The notes under the pieces are model-generated. The model did no database searches. It worked only from the letters and a program-made list of their open reading frames with translations, and was not told the origin of the DNA. The translations under genes and the position numbers were made by a program. A DNA stretch of 64,000 nt from Bosea sp. OAE506 (lineage in GTDB: Bacteria > Pseudomonadota > Alphaproteobacteria > Rhizobiales > Beijerinckiaceae): positions 4,589,001 to 4,653,000 of the forward strand of contig NZ_JBEPOB010000001.1 in NCBI RefSeq assembly GCF_040546595.1, given 5' to 3'. Shown here in pieces: positions 48,289 to 58,220 of the stretch; the first letter of the stretch is position 1, and each line of letters starts with the position of its first letter.

Positions 48289-48963
48289 ATGACCCTGGCA
48301 CAGGGCGGCGCCGGAGCGATGGCGAGCGCCCCGGCCGTGGCCTATCCTGCCGGGATGATCTGGCTTTCCTCTCCCGACGACATCGCCGCCAGCCTCCCGG
48401 CCGTCTGGCTGGTGGCGACGCCGGAGCGGCCCGCCACACTGCCCGAGCGCTCGGCGCTGCGTCGGGGGATCGGGGCTCGCATCCTGGCGCGGCAGCTCGG
48501 CCTGCCGCCGGGGGCGATCGCGATCGGCCATGACGCGCGCGGACGCCCCCTGGTCGAGCAGCCGCGCGGGAGCCGACTGCATCTCTCGCTGGCGACCCGG
48601 GCCGGAATGGTCGCGGTGGCGCTCGCCCATAGCCTCGTCGGCGTCGATGTCGAGGCAATGGATGCCCGTGCGGCCACGCCCACCGCCGTCCTGCATCCGG
48701 AGGAATCGGCCTGGCTTCTCGCCCAGCCAGAGGACGTGCGCCCTCTGGCCTTCGCACGGCTATGGAGCGCCAAGGAGGCTTATGTGAAGGCGTTGGGCAC
48801 GGGCTTTGCCCGCCCCCCGGAGAGCTTCGCCGTCTCGATCTCGCCGGACGGTCGGCTGACGGTGCGGGACGGGGCCGACGCTGCGGCCGCGACCGGTGTC
48901 AGCCGCACCATCGAAAACGGCGGCCAGGAGATCCTGGCCGCCGCGATCGTCGTCATCGGGTAG
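48289..48963 (+). CDS. 4'-phosphopantetheinyl transferase (Sfp-like)
   Basis: A protein of about 224 residues. It has the two hallmark motifs of the Sfp/AcpT superfamily: VGVDVEAMDAR (the Mg2+-binding GVDxE, near residue 120) and FARLWSAKEAYVKALGTGF (WxxKExxxK). LHLSLATRAGMVAVALAHS precedes the first motif. The enzyme moves phosphopantetheine from CoA to a Ser of carrier proteins. Length and lack of an integral AcpS pattern place it with the Sfp-type enzymes that serve polyketide, peptide or fatty acid carriers. Two starts are possible, ATG 48289 or ATG 48355 (MIWLSSPDD). No carrier or synthase genes are nearby, so its substrate is unknown. Confidence 0.85.
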   Translation: MTLAQGGAGAMASAPAVAYPAGMIWLSSPDDIAASLPAVWLVATPERPATLPERSALRRGIGARILARQLGLPPGAIAIGHDARGRPLVEQPRGSRLHLSLATRAGMVAVALAHSLVGVDVEAMDARAATPTAVLHPEESAWLLAQPEDVRPLAFARLWSAKEAYVKALGTGFARPPESFAVSISPDGRLTVRDGADAAAATGVSRTIENGGQEILAAAIVVIG

Positions 48964-48982
48964 TGCGGAACGCGGCTCAGCC

Positions 48983-49723
48983 TTAGGCCGCGTGCCCGCC
49001 GCGCCGCTGCTTCAGCACATAGGCGATCGCGCAGACCAGCGCCGCTCCGATCACCGAGGTGACGTAATGCGGCATGTTGGCCGGGCCGATGCCAATGGCG
49101 CTGACATCGGTGGGGACCGGCTTGATCCAGGTCGGCATGTTCACCTGGAGCCAGCGCAGGACGGCGATGTCGCCCAGGATCATCTCGGCCGCGATCCAGC
49201 CCAGCAGGGCCGCACCGATCCAGATCAGGATCGGGTACTTGGTGATGATCGAGGTGAGGAACTGCGCGCCCATGATGATCAGCGGGATCGAGAGCAGCAG
49301 GCCGAAGATGAAGAGTTCGGGGTGTCCGCGCGAGGCGGCGGCGATGGCGATGACGTTGTCGAGACTCATCACGGCATCGGCGATGGCGATGGTCCGCACC
49401 GCCTGCCAGAGCGTGGTGCCGCCATCGATCTCGGCATGGCTTTCATCCTCGCCGAGGGCGAGTTTCACCGCGATCCAGAACAGCAGCAGGCCGCCGATGA
49501 TCTTCAGATAGGGCACCAGCAGCAGGTAGGTGACGACCAGCGCGAAAATGATGCGCAGGCCGATCGCCGCTGAGGCGCCGAGCCAGATCCCGATCTTGCG
49601 CTGCTTCTCCGGCAGGGAGCGGCAGGCGAGCGCGATCACGACCGCGTTGTCGCCCGACAGCAGCAGGTCGATCCAGATAATCTGGAGCAGTGAGACCCAG
49701 AATTGGGAGGATGAAAAGTCCAT
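48983..49723 (-). CDS. TerC-family membrane protein (YjbE-like), copy 1
   Basis: A 246-residue protein with seven to nine membrane helices. Two conserved TerC elements, IDLLLSGDNAVVIALACRSL and IADAVMSLDNVIAIAAASR, carry the paired S-x-DN motifs inside the membrane that are thought to coordinate metal ions. YjbE-type TerC proteins take part in Mn2+ export and in metalating exported enzymes in other bacteria. This copy has a longer C-terminal section (about residues 190-225) than its neighbour. It follows the second TerC gene after 19 nt on the same strand, so the two form an operon of paralogues. Confidence 0.9.
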   Translation of the reverse strand: MDFSSSQFWVSLLQIIWIDLLLSGDNAVVIALACRSLPEKQRKIGIWLGASAAIGLRIIFALVVTYLLLVPYLKIIGGLLLFWIAVKLALGEDESHAEIDGGTTLWQAVRTIAIADAVMSLDNVIAIAAASRGHPELFIFGLLLSIPLIIMGAQFLTSIITKYPILIWIGAALLGWIAAEMILGDIAVLRWLQVNMPTWIKPVPTDVSAIGIGPANMPHYVTSVIGAALVCAIAYVLKQRRGGHAA

Positions 49724-49742
49724 AGGTCGGTCAGTCCCTTTG

Positions 49743-50447
49743 TCAGAGGGCCGGATCTGGCCGGCGGTGCTTGAGGAGGTAGCCGAGGCCGAGCACGAGC
49801 AGTGCGCCGATCAGGGCCGCCGGGTATTCGAAGCGGTGGAGCGTCTCGGCGCCGAAGCGGGCGATGAGCCAGGGATCGCTGTCGAACATTTCACCCGCGA
49901 CCCAGCCGAGGAGGGCTGCGCCCGCCCAGACGAGGACGGGGAAGCGGGTCAGGAGGCTGGTGATCAGCGAGGCGCCGAGCACAATCAGCGGGATCGAGAT
50001 GACGAGGCCGGCGACCAGCAGCGGAATCGAGTCCTTGGCCACGGCTGCGATGGCCAGCACATTGTCGAGGCTCATCACGATGTCGGCGATGGCCACCGTC
50101 TGCACGGCCTTCCAGAGCTTGCTGCTGGCGGCGATCGAATCCTCGTCGCTCTCGCCGTCCTCGACGATCAGCTTGACCGCGATCCAGACCAGCAGCAGCG
50201 AGCCGATGATGTGAAGGAAGGGCATGTTGAGCAGGGAGGCGATCAGCACCGTGAAGACGACACGCAGCACGACCGCGACGCCAGCTCCGAGCGCGATGCC
50301 CTTGGTGCGCTGTTCCGGCGACAGCGCCCGGCAGGCGAGCGCGATCACCACCGCATTGTCGCCCGACAGCACGATGTTGAGCGCGATGATCTCGACCAGC
50401 TTGCCCCAGAGGGCCGGGTCGAACAGCGACAGCGACGACAGGTCCAT
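49743..50447 (-). CDS. TerC-family membrane protein (YjbE-like), copy 2
   Basis: A 234-residue paralogue of the adjacent gene: IIALNIVLSGDNAVVIALAC, IADIVMSLDNVLAIAAVAKD and FPVLVWAGAALLGWVAGEMF are its SxDN motifs and conserved helix. It is the first gene of the pair; a G+C-rich inverted repeat lies in its leader (near 50470-50510), but I could not match it to the Mn2+-sensing yybP-ykoY riboswitch. The two copies differ mostly in the loops and C-terminal region, so they may be a heteromeric pair or have separate substrates. No direct evidence here distinguishes these. Confidence 0.9.
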   Translation of the reverse strand: MDLSSLSLFDPALWGKLVEIIALNIVLSGDNAVVIALACRALSPEQRTKGIALGAGVAVVLRVVFTVLIASLLNMPFLHIIGSLLLVWIAVKLIVEDGESDEDSIAASSKLWKAVQTVAIADIVMSLDNVLAIAAVAKDSIPLLVAGLVISIPLIVLGASLITSLLTRFPVLVWAGAALLGWVAGEMFDSDPWLIARFGAETLHRFEYPAALIGALLVLGLGYLLKHRRPDPAL

Positions 50448-50581
50448 TCCCAGCCCCTTGGATTTCCTCCGCCACCCGGCAGCCCAACGCGGCGGGTGGG
50501 GCCGCGTTCCGGCACGGCGGAGGATCGATGCCTCAATGTCGGCGGCTTGTCACCAATCCGACTGCGTGAATCTGGGGGCCG

Positions 50582-51661
50582 TCAGCCTAGCGCCTGCTCG
50601 ACGGCCTTGCCGGCAGCCTCCGTGCCAAGCGAACCGCCGAGGTCGCGCGTGCGGGTGCGGGCATCGCCCAGTGCCCGCTCGATGGCGGCCTCGATGCCCT
50701 TGGCGGCTTCCGTCTCGCCGAGATGGTCGAGCATCATCGCGGCCGACCAGATCTGGCCGATCGGGTTGGCGATGCCTTGGCCGGCGATGTCAGGCGCCGA
50801 GCCATGCACCGGCTCGAACAGCGAGGGGTAATCGCCGGTCGGATTGATATTGCCCGAAGGCGCGATGCCGATGGTTCCCGTGCAAGCCGGCCCGAGGTCG
50901 GACAGGATGTCGCCGAACAGGTTGGAGGCGACGACGACGTCAAACCGGTCGGGGTTCAGCACGAAATGCGCGGTCAGGATGTCGATATGGTACTGGTCGA
51001 CGGTCACCTCGGGGTAGTTCTTCGCCATCTCCTTCACCCGCTCGTCCCAGTAGGGCATGGTGATGGCGATGCCGTTCGACTTGGTCGCCGAGGTCAGCTT
51101 CTTGCGCGGGCGGCGCATGGCGAGTTCGAAGGCGTATTTCAGCACGCGGTCGACGCCGACGCGGCTCATCACCGTCTCCTGCATGACGATCTCGCGCTCG
51201 GTGCCGGCATACATGCGGCCGCCGACGGAGGAGTACTCGCCCTCGGTGTTCTCGCGGACGACGAAGAAGTCGATGTCGCCGGGCTTGCGGCCGACCAGCG
51301 GGCCGGGCACGCCGGGCATCAGCCGCACCGGGCGCAGATTGACGTATTGGTCGAATTCGCGCCGGAACAGCAGCAGCGAGCCCCAGAGCGAGATGTGGTC
51401 GGGCACCTGGGCGGGCATGCCGACGGCGCCGAAGAAGATCGCGTCATGGCCGCCGATCTGGTCCTTCCAGTCGTCGGGCAGCATCTTGCCGTGCTTGGCG
51501 TAGTAGTCGCAGGAGGAGAAATCGAACTCGTCCAGCCGCAGCTCGAAGCCGTATTTCTTCGAGGCCGCCTCGAGGATGCGCAGGCCCTCGGGCATCACTT
51601 CCTTGCCGATGCCGTCCCCGGCGATGGCGGCGATGCGGTAGACGCGGTTCGTGCGGCTCAT
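50582..51661 (-). CDS. ttuC: Tartrate dehydrogenase/decarboxylase (TtuC/YeaU family)
   Basis: A 359-residue enzyme of the isocitrate/isopropylmalate dehydrogenase fold: IAAIAGDGIGKEVMPEGLRI, then VVRENTEGEYSSVGGRMYAG, KSNGIAITMPYWDERVKEMA, NLFGDILSDLGPACTGTIGI with the metal-binding Asp residues, and FEPVHGSAPDIAGQGIANP. TtuC oxidises tartrate or D-malate with NAD+ and Mn2+. The YSSVGGRMYAGTEREIV stretch is characteristic of the tartrate/malate branch over IPMDH. ATG 51661 overlaps the preceding hydrolase stop (ATGA), so the two genes are coupled. No other tartrate genes are in view, and D-malate remains an alternative substrate. Confidence 0.88.
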   Translation of the reverse strand: MSRTNRVYRIAAIAGDGIGKEVMPEGLRILEAASKKYGFELRLDEFDFSSCDYYAKHGKMLPDDWKDQIGGHDAIFFGAVGMPAQVPDHISLWGSLLLFRREFDQYVNLRPVRLMPGVPGPLVGRKPGDIDFFVVRENTEGEYSSVGGRMYAGTEREIVMQETVMSRVGVDRVLKYAFELAMRRPRKKLTSATKSNGIAITMPYWDERVKEMAKNYPEVTVDQYHIDILTAHFVLNPDRFDVVVASNLFGDILSDLGPACTGTIGIAPSGNINPTGDYPSLFEPVHGSAPDIAGQGIANPIGQIWSAAMMLDHLGETEAAKGIEAAIERALGDARTRTRDLGGSLGTEAAGKAVEQALG

Positions 51662-52569
51662 GATAGGTCTCCGAAGAAGGCGATGAATTGCGCAGCGACG
51701 AGATCGGGGATCTCCTCGGCCAGATAATGCCCGCCAGGCAGGCTGCGGCCTTGAACGTTCTCCGCGCGCAGGCGCCAGAGCGCCAGCGGATCGAAGCATT
51801 TGCCGATGATGCCGTTCTCGCCCCAGAGCGCCAGCACGGGCTGGGTCAGCTTGCGGCCGCCGTCCTCGTCGTCATGGCGAATGTCGATGGTGGCGGCGGC
51901 GCGATAATCCTCGCAGGAGCCATGGATGGTCTGGGGATCGGCAAAGCAGCGCAGATAATGCGCCAGCGCTTCCGGCGCGAAGGGCTTCAGGCCCGCTGCG
52001 CCCGAGCCGCATTTCTTGCGCCAATAGGCTTCGGGGTCGGCTCCGATCATCTTCTCCGGAAAGGGCGCCGGCTGGATCAGGAAGAACCAGTGCCAATAGG
52101 CGCGGGCGAAGGCGTCGGTCGTGCCGGCATACATCTCGCGTGTCGGCGCGATGTCGAGCGTGGCGAGCTTCGTCACGCGGTCTGCATGGTCGAGCGCGAG
52201 GCGATGGGCGACGCGGGCTCCGCGGTCATGCGCGCCGACCATGAAGCTCGGATGGCCGAGCTGCGTCATGACCTGCGCCATGTCGAGCGCCATGGCGCGC
52301 TTGGAATAGGGAAAATGCTCGGGGTCGGTTAGCGGCTTGTCGCTGTCGCCATAGCCACGCAGATCCGCGCAGACGAGGGTGAAGCGGTCCTTCAGCCGCT
52401 CCGCCAGCTTGTGCCAGAGCGCATGGGTCTGCGGATAGCCGTGCAGCAGGAGCAGCGCCGGCCCCTGCCCGCCCGTCCGCACCCGGATGCGCGCGCCCGA
52501 GGTCGTGATGTCGAGCAGCCGGAATCCGGGAAAGAGGCTGTCGGTGACGGGGAGATCGGTGAGGGCCAT
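51658..52569 (-). CDS. Alpha/beta hydrolase, haloacetate dehalogenase-like
   Basis: A 303-residue alpha/beta hydrolase. The oxyanion stretch is LLLHGYPQTHALWHKLA; the nucleophile is the Asp in MVGAHDRGARVAHRLAL (GxDxGx type, where esterases have Ser), and the C-terminal His is in PGGHYLAEEIPD. An Asp nucleophile with this layout fits haloalkane/haloacetate dehalogenases and epoxide hydrolases; the HDRGARVAH segment resembles DehH1. Its stop overlaps the ttuC start by 4 nt, so it is translated together with that enzyme. ATG 52569 is preferred over an in-frame GTG at 52578. Actual substrate unknown. Confidence 0.85.
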   Translation of the reverse strand: MALTDLPVTDSLFPGFRLLDITTSGARIRVRTGGQGPALLLLHGYPQTHALWHKLAERLKDRFTLVCADLRGYGDSDKPLTDPEHFPYSKRAMALDMAQVMTQLGHPSFMVGAHDRGARVAHRLALDHADRVTKLATLDIAPTREMYAGTTDAFARAYWHWFFLIQPAPFPEKMIGADPEAYWRKKCGSGAAGLKPFAPEALAHYLRCFADPQTIHGSCEDYRAAATIDIRHDDEDGGRKLTQPVLALWGENGIIGKCFDPLALWRLRAENVQGRSLPGGHYLAEEIPDLVAAQFIAFFGDLS

Positions 52570-52671
52570 GGGCGCCACTTCGGGTCAGGCAATCGGAAGC
52601 GCGTACGCTGAATCCCACGCGATTGCGCGCAGCGATTATTACACAATCCTGATCAATGGTTGTGACGCGTC

Positions 52672-52758
52672 GTTCTCGGGCTGCGCCGCGCGCAGTCCCG
52701 AGAACGTCAGGACGAGAGGGAACGGGATTCCGGGATGGTCGGGTCAAGCCCCGACCAT
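52672..52758. repeat. Two REP-like palindromes upstream of the hydrolase and beyond pheT
   Basis: Unit one: GTTCTCGGG and CCCGAGAAC arms around a G+C-rich core (52672-52705). Unit two: ATGGTCGGG and CCCGACCAT (52735-52758) around TCAAGC. They lie between pheT (ends 52768) and the divergent hydrolase and could act as a transcription barrier. The arm types differ from the GGAATGAC family. Confidence 0.6.
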
Positions 52759-52767
52759 GACGCTCCC

Positions 52768-55191
52768 CTACCCTCGCAGCGCTGCGCCGTAGCGCTTGGC
52801 CATCTCGGCGACGATCTTGGCACCGACCGCCTCGATCTCGGTCTCCGTCAGCGTCTTCTCGATGGGCTGGAGCGTGACCGCCAGCGCGACCGACTTCTTG
52901 CCGGGCTCGACGCCCTGGCCCTCGTAGAGATCGAAGACCGAGACGTCCGAGATCAAAGCGCGGTCGGCGTTCTGGGCGGATTTCACCATCTCGCCGGCGG
53001 CGATCGCCTTGTCGACGATGAAGGCGAAGTCGCGCGTCACCGGCTGGAAGCCGGAGAGGCTAAGCTTCTGCTTGACCTTGGTCGGCTTGGCTTTCGGCAA
53101 CGGCAGCGTATCGAGATGAATCTCGAAGGCGACCAGCGGGCCCTTGACGTCGAGCGCCTTGAGGATGCGCGGATGGACCTCGCCGAAAGCGCCGATGACG
53201 CCCTTGGGGCCGAAGCGCAGCGTCGCCGAGCGGCCGGGATGAGCCCAGTCGGGCCCGCCCGCCACGATCTGCAGCCCGCCGGTTGGCACGCCGAGGCCGG
53301 CCAGCAAAGCCAGCACATCGGCCTTGGCGTCGAAGGCATCGACGGGCTTGGCCGCGCCGTCCCAGTGGCGGCCGGCGCCTTCCAGCGTCGCCGTGCCCCG
53401 GCGAAGGCCGGTCGCGGCCATGAGCTGGCCGTCGGGCTGGTCGTTCTGGAAGATCTGGCCGACTTCGAACAGGGCGACATCGCCGAAGCCGCGATCGGCA
53501 TTGGCCTGGGCGGCGCGGATTAGCCCCGGCAGCAACGAGGGCCGCATGTCGGAGAGATCGGCCGCGATCGGGTTGGCCAGCACGAGCGCCGGCGAACCGC
53601 CGCCGAAGAGTTTGGCCGACTCATGGTCGATGAAGGACCAGGTCACGGCCTCGACGAGGCCGCGGCTGGCGAGCAGGCGCTTTGCCTGGCGGGTGCGCTT
53701 CTGCAGAACGGTGAGGACGGGCCTGATCACCTCGTCGGCGATGCGCGGCAGCGGCGTCGAGACGACGCGATCGAGCCCGGCGATCCGCAGGATTTCCTCG
53801 ACAAGATCGGCCTTGCCGCCGACATCGGCCCGCCAGGACGGGGCCACGACCTGGACCCGCTCGCCCGCGCCCGAGACCTCGAAGCCCAGCGAGGTCAACG
53901 CCCGCTCCATCTCGGCCACCGGCAGGTCCAGCCCGGTCAGGCGCTTGACCTCGGCCCAGGGCAATTCGATCGCAGCCATGCTCCCGGGCAGTTCGCCGGC
54001 GAAGACCATCTCGGACGGCTCGCCGCCACAGAGTTCGACGATCATCGCCGTGGCGAGATCCAGCCCCGGCCGGCAGAAATCGGGATCGACGCCGCGCTCG
54101 AAACGATAGCGCGCATCCGAGGTGATGCCGAGCGCGCGGCCCGAGCGGGCGATGTTGAGCGGGTCCCAGAGCGCGCTCTCGACCAGCACGTCGGTGGTGC
54201 CCTCGTCGCAGCCCGAGGCCTCGCCGCCCATGATGCCGGCGATGGACTCGACGCCTGCCTCGTCGGCGATGACGACCTGCTCGGAGGTCAGCGTGTAGGT
54301 CTTGCCGTCGAGCGCGACGATGGTCTCGCCGTCCCGCGCACGGCGGACGACGAGGTCGCCCTCGACCTTGGCCGCGTCGAAGACGTGCAGCGGGCGGTTG
54401 CGGTCGAGCGTCATGAAGTTGGTGATGTCGACCAGCGCGTTGATAGGCCTGAGGCCCACCGCGCGCAGCCGGGACTGCAGCCAGTCCGGCGACGGGCCGT
54501 TCTTGACGCCACGCACGAGGCGCAGGCCGAAGGCCGGGCAGAGCGCCTTGTCCTGCGGCGCAAGGTCGAGCTTAACGCCGACCGGGCACGGGAAGCCGGC
54601 TTTCACGGGCGCCACCGGCGTCGTCTTGATCGTGCCGAGGCCGGCGGCGGCGAGATCGCGCGCGATCCCGGCGATGCCGAGCGCATCGGCCCGGTTGGGC
54701 GTCACCGCGATCTCGATGACCGGATCGCTGAGGCCGGCATAGGCGGCGTAGGACTGGCCGACCGGCGCGTCCGCGGGCAGGTCGATAATGCCGTCATGAT
54801 CCTCGGAGAGCTGCAGTTCGGCGGCCGAGCAGAGCATCCCGTTGGATTCGACGCCGCGGATGACGCCCTTGCCGAGCGTGATGTCCTTGCCGGGGATGTA
54901 GGTCCCGGGCGGGGAGAAGACGCTCTTCATGCCGGTGCGGGCGTTGGGCGCGCCGCAGACCACCTGCACGGGCTCGCCGGCGCCGGTGTCGACCAGGCAG
55001 ACGCGCAGCCGGTCGGCATTGGGGTGCTGCTTGGCATCGATCACATAGGCCACGGTGAAGGCGGCGAGCGCCTTGGCCTTGTCCTCGATGCCCTCGACCT
55101 CGAGCCCGACGCGGGTCAGGGCCTCAGCGATGGCCTCGACCGGCTCGGTGGTGTCGAGATGATCCTTCAACCAGGACAGGGTGAACTTCAT
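52768..55191 (-). CDS. pheT: Phenylalanyl-tRNA synthetase beta subunit
   Basis: An 807-residue, full-length PheT. The N-terminus [20 protein letters not shown] leads into an EMAP-type tRNA-binding domain (about residues 40-150, with [20 protein letters not shown]). B3/B4 editing and B5 domains follow, then the catalytic-like core with [14 protein letters not shown], and the C-terminal anticodon-binding FDX-ACB domain (about 710-805). With PheS it forms the alpha2-beta2 enzyme that charges tRNA-Phe. Its start codon overlaps the stop of the upstream ceramide glucosyltransferase gene by 4 nt, so it is translated as part of a pheS-glycosyltransferase-pheT operon. Confidence 0.95.
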   Translation of the reverse strand: MKFTLSWLKDHLDTTEPVEAIAEALTRVGLEVEGIEDKAKALAAFTVAYVIDAKQHPNADRLRVCLVDTGAGEPVQVVCGAPNARTGMKSVFSPPGTYIPGKDITLGKGVIRGVESNGMLCSAAELQLSEDHDGIIDLPADAPVGQSYAAYAGLSDPVIEIAVTPNRADALGIAGIARDLAAAGLGTIKTTPVAPVKAGFPCPVGVKLDLAPQDKALCPAFGLRLVRGVKNGPSPDWLQSRLRAVGLRPINALVDITNFMTLDRNRPLHVFDAAKVEGDLVVRRARDGETIVALDGKTYTLTSEQVVIADEAGVESIAGIMGGEASGCDEGTTDVLVESALWDPLNIARSGRALGITSDARYRFERGVDPDFCRPGLDLATAMIVELCGGEPSEMVFAGELPGSMAAIELPWAEVKRLTGLDLPVAEMERALTSLGFEVSGAGERVQVVAPSWRADVGGKADLVEEILRIAGLDRVVSTPLPRIADEVIRPVLTVLQKRTRQAKRLLASRGLVEAVTWSFIDHESAKLFGGGSPALVLANPIAADLSDMRPSLLPGLIRAAQANADRGFGDVALFEVGQIFQNDQPDGQLMAATGLRRGTATLEGAGRHWDGAAKPVDAFDAKADVLALLAGLGVPTGGLQIVAGGPDWAHPGRSATLRFGPKGVIGAFGEVHPRILKALDVKGPLVAFEIHLDTLPLPKAKPTKVKQKLSLSGFQPVTRDFAFIVDKAIAAGEMVKSAQNADRALISDVSVFDLYEGQGVEPGKKSVALAVTLQPIEKTLTETEIEAVGAKIVAEMAKRYGAALRG

Positions 55192-56375
55192 GAGCGTCCG
55201 TCACTTCTCGTCATTGCATGGGACATCGGGGCCGGCGCGGCGTTCAGCTCGTCCTCCCCGTCCGTCTTGATCTTCATCGCGTTGCCGCGCCAGCTCACCT
55301 CGCCGGCGACGAAGGCATAGGCCCAGACGCCGGGAAAGACGATGTCGCGCACGAGCAGCGCCAGCGGCATGCGCCAGGAGCCGTACCAGCCGACACCGCG
55401 CGCGAAAGCCAGCTCGGCCACATACCAGGGCAGCAGCACGAGCACCGGGGCGAGCCAGGCGGACAGGCCGAAGGCGGGCAGCGCGACGGCCGCCGCCAGC
55501 ACCGCCAGAAGCGGGCCGGAGAGGATTTCGGGCAGGAAGAAGGGCAGGAAGGTCACCCGCCGCAGACGTGCCCAGCGGAACTGGCGCTGCACCACGTCGG
55601 ACAGGCTGCGCTCACCCAAAGGCTGCTCGAAGGGCTGGCCGACGAGATGGACATGCTTGCCGGCGCGGCGGACGAGCTTCGTCGCCGCCGCATCCTCGGC
55701 GATCTCCTCGCCCAGCGCGGCGATGCCGCCGCGGGCATCGAGGAAGGGCTTGTTCCAGAGCATCGACTTGCCCTGGGCGAAACCGAAGCCGCAGGCCTCG
55801 CCGGCGAACTGCCAGCGCGCCTGGAAGGTGTTGAGGAAGGCGCATTCCAGCTCGGCCCAGAAGCCGAAGGGACGAGAGCCGGCCGGCGTCGAGCAGACCA
55901 GCCCGGTGTCGTCCCGCCAGGAGGCGAGCAGGCGCTGGATGTAGTCCTTCGGCATCAGCACGTTGGAATCGGCGAGGATGACCCATTCGGTCTGCGCCGC
56001 CTCCCAGCCCTTGACGCAGTTGTTGAGCTTGGGATTGGCGCTGACCTTCACGTCGCCGGTCATGAGCTTCACCCGCTCCGCGCCGTAGCGGGCGATCAGC
56101 TCCTCGACCAGCAGCACGATCGGGTCGTCCGCATCGGCCACGGCGAAGATGGTGACATAGTCGGGATAGTCGAGTTCGAGCCCGGAGATCGCCGTCTCGC
56201 GGCTGAAGGCCTCGATGCCGCGCAGAGGGCGCACGATCGTCACCGGCGGCAGCGCCGCAAGCAGCGGCGTGCGCCGATCCGCCCGGCGCAGCCGCGCATA
56301 GGCGATCGCCTGGCAGAGCAGATTCGTCGCGACGAGCAGCACCGCGAACAGGCCCGCCCATCCCGCGGCGCTCAT
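55188..56375 (-). CDS. Ceramide glucosyltransferase-like GT21 glycosyltransferase
   Basis: A 395-residue membrane glycosyltransferase: an N-terminal membrane helix, then [20 protein letters not shown] (D1 region), [39 protein letters not shown] (D2), [12 protein letters not shown] (D3) and [11 protein letters not shown], the QxxRW motif of ceramide glucosyltransferases. Three or four C-terminal helices follow. GT21 enzymes transfer glucose, and in rhizobia and Agrobacterium also other sugars, to ceramide in the inner membrane. It sits between pheS (28-nt gap) and pheT (4-nt overlap) on the same strand, an unexpected place for a lipid enzyme. Confidence 0.9.
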   Translation of the reverse strand: MSAAGWAGLFAVLLVATNLLCQAIAYARLRRADRRTPLLAALPPVTIVRPLRGIEAFSRETAISGLELDYPDYVTIFAVADADDPIVLLVEELIARYGAERVKLMTGDVKVSANPKLNNCVKGWEAAQTEWVILADSNVLMPKDYIQRLLASWRDDTGLVCSTPAGSRPFGFWAELECAFLNTFQARWQFAGEACGFGFAQGKSMLWNKPFLDARGGIAALGEEIAEDAAATKLVRRAGKHVHLVGQPFEQPLGERSLSDVVQRQFRWARLRRVTFLPFFLPEILSGPLLAVLAAAVALPAFGLSAWLAPVLVLLPWYVAELAFARGVGWYGSWRMPLALLVRDIVFPGVWAYAFVAGEVSWRGNAMKIKTDGEDELNAAPAPMSHAMTRSDGRS

Positions 56376-56403
56376 CGCGCGGCCCTCCCGCTCCCGGCCG
56401 CAG

Positions 56404-57486
56404 TCACGCCGACAGCCCGGCGGTCAGCGTCGGCAGGTCGAGCGGGCGGAAGCCGTAATGGCTGAGCCAGCGCACATCCGCCTCGAAGAAGGGGCGCAGA
56501 TCCGGCATGCCGTATTTCAGCATGGCGATGCGGTCGATGCCCATGCCCCAGGCGAAGCCCTGGTAGATTTCCGGATCGAGCCCGCAATTCCTGAGCACGT
56601 TCGGGTGGACCATGCCGCAGCCGAGGATCTCGAGCCAGTCCTCGCCCTCGCCGAAGCGGATCTCGCCGCCCTTGCGCGAGCACTGGATGTCGACCTCGAC
56701 CGAGGGCTCGGTGAAGGGGAAGAAGGAGGGCCGGAAGCGCATCTTGACCGTGTCGATCTCGAAGAACGCCTTGCAGAACTCCTCGAGAATCCACTTCAGG
56801 TGGCCCATATGGGCGCCCTTGTCGATCACCAGCCCCTCGACCTGATGGAACATCGGCGTGTGCGTCTGGTCGGAGTCCATCCGGTAGGTGCGGCCCGGAC
56901 AGATCACGCGGATCGGCGGCTGCTGCGCCAGCATGGTGCGGACCTGAACCGGCGAGGTGTGGGTGCGCAGCAGCTTGCGCTCGCCATTCGCGTCGGGCGC
57001 GAAGAAGAAGGTGTCGTGCATCTCGCGGGCCGGGTGGCCGACGGGGAAGTTCAGCTTGGTGAAGTTGAGGTCGTCGGTCTCGACATCGGGCCCTTCGGCG
57101 ATCGAGAAGCCCATGTCGCCGAAGATCGCGGTGATCTCGTCGATGACCTGGCTGATCGGGTGGATGCGGCCGCGGGCTTCGGGCCCTTCGCGCACGGGCA
57201 GCGAGACGTCGATCCGCTCGGCCGACAGCCTGGCCTCGAGCGCAGCCTCGGCCAGCGCCTCCTTGCGGGCCGCGAGCGCGGACTGGACCTGATCGCGCAG
57301 GCCGTTGATCAGCGGGCCCTTTTCCTTGCGCTCGTCGGGCGTCATCGCGCCCAGCGTCTTCAACAGCGCCGAGATCGAGCCGGCCTTGCCGAGCGCGCCG
57401 ATTCTGACCTGCTCCAGCGCCGCCTCGTCCTGCGCCTTCGCAATCTCGGCAAGAAGGCTCGCGCCCAAGTGATCGATCTCGTCCAT
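56404..57486 (-). CDS. pheS: Phenylalanyl-tRNA synthetase alpha subunit
   Basis: A 360-residue PheS. The N-terminal coiled coil (about residues 1-85) is followed by the class II catalytic core with motif 1 [38 protein letters not shown], motif 2 [20 protein letters not shown], and motif 3 [20 protein letters not shown]. It forms the catalytic half of PheRS with PheT. ATG 57486 (MDEIDHL) gives the usual length; ATG 57513 is an in-frame alternative. The normal upstream neighbours rpmI and rplT lie 2.8 kb away, beyond four genes on the opposite strand. Confidence 0.95.
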   Translation of the reverse strand: MDEIDHLGASLLAEIAKAQDEAALEQVRIGALGKAGSISALLKTLGAMTPDERKEKGPLINGLRDQVQSALAARKEALAEAALEARLSAERIDVSLPVREGPEARGRIHPISQVIDEITAIFGDMGFSIAEGPDVETDDLNFTKLNFPVGHPAREMHDTFFFAPDANGERKLLRTHTSPVQVRTMLAQQPPIRVICPGRTYRMDSDQTHTPMFHQVEGLVIDKGAHMGHLKWILEEFCKAFFEIDTVKMRFRPSFFPFTEPSVEVDIQCSRKGGEIRFGEGEDWLEILGCGMVHPNVLRNCGLDPEIYQGFAWGMGIDRIAMLKYGMPDLRPFFEADVRWLSHYGFRPLDLPTLTAGLSA

Positions 57487-57614
57487 GCCTGCTCTGGTCC
57501 GTTTGCGAGGCATCTTCTAGGGTGTCGCCAGCCTCGATGCTAGAGGCAATCACGCCGGCAAAGCAGGCTGGCGCCCGCGAATCCCGGGGGTTTGACGATG
57601 ATGGGCGTCGCTTC

Positions 57615-58085
57615 ATGACAGGGCTGTCGCAAACGCGTGCGAGCCTGGCCCTGTGGCGCCCGCTGGGCGCCGCGATCGCCGCCGTGCTGCTGGCGCTCGG
57701 CCTTGCCGGGCCGGCCCTGGCCCAGGATGGCCAGCGCGTCAGCATCACCGGCGAGATCGCCGACAGCTGGTGCACGGTCAGCGGGCTGATGTTCGCCAAG
57801 GGCAGCGCCCATCACCAATGCGCCGTCTGGTGCGCGCTCGGCGGCATTCCCGTCGCGATCCGCGACACGGAGGGCGCGCTCTACCTGATCCTGCGGATCG
57901 GCGACGACACGGACAGCGCCGCCAATCCCCGCATCGCCCGGCTGATGGCGCATGAGGTCAGCGTGGATGGCGAACTGCTCGAGCGCGACGGGGTGAAATA
58001 CCTGCTCGTGGACAAGATCGCCGACGACAAGGGCGTGATCAACCTGACCCATGATGAGCACGGCATCCAGCCGTTCGGGAACTGA
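57615..58085 (+). CDS. Secreted Cys-rich hypothetical protein, paralogue 1
   Basis: A 156-residue protein with a Sec signal peptide (about residues 1-36, LGAAIAAVLLALGLAGPALA). The mature domain begins RVSITGEIADSWCTVSGLMF and continues GSAHHQCAVWCALGGIPVAI, giving Cys-x9-12-His-His-x-Cys-x3-Cys, then a small beta section with VDGELLERDGVKYLLVDKIA. The Cys/His pattern suggests metal or redox chemistry in the periplasm. The protein at 58213 shows the same order (V/L-x-G-x-I/V, a Cys, a second Cys pair, then a strand), so I read them as divergent paralogues. Together with SCO1 just downstream this suggests copper handling, but that is inference. Confidence 0.6.
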   Translation: MTGLSQTRASLALWRPLGAAIAAVLLALGLAGPALAQDGQRVSITGEIADSWCTVSGLMFAKGSAHHQCAVWCALGGIPVAIRDTEGALYLILRIGDDTDSAANPRIARLMAHEVSVDGELLERDGVKYLLVDKIADDKGVINLTHDEHGIQPFGN

Positions 58086-58104
58086 GGCGATGGGCCACTT
58101 TCCA

Positions 58105-58220
58105 GCCCTCATCCTGAGGAGTGCTACGCAGGAGCGCGTCTCGAAGGATGGTCCAGGAGGCTCCGGAGACGTCTGGAGCATCCTTCGAGACGCCGCTGCG
58201 CGGCTCCTCAGGATGAGGGC
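58105..58220. repeat. Long palindromic repeat (arms GCCCTCATCCTGAGGAG / CTCCTCAGGATGAGGGC)
   Basis: A 116-bp near-perfect palindrome with 17-base outer arms, plus inner complementary stretches such as GGAGCGCGTCTCGAAGGATG opposite CATCCTTCGAGACGCCG. This is a REP-type element familiar from Bradyrhizobium-like genomes. It separates the two Cys-rich genes, and its right arm contains the ATG of the second. Confidence 0.8.

Noticed and set aside
50448..50581. yybP-ykoY (Mn2+) riboswitch in the leader of the TerC pair
   Set aside because: The region is G+C-rich with an inverted repeat, but the conserved yybP-ykoY loop sequences could not be found.
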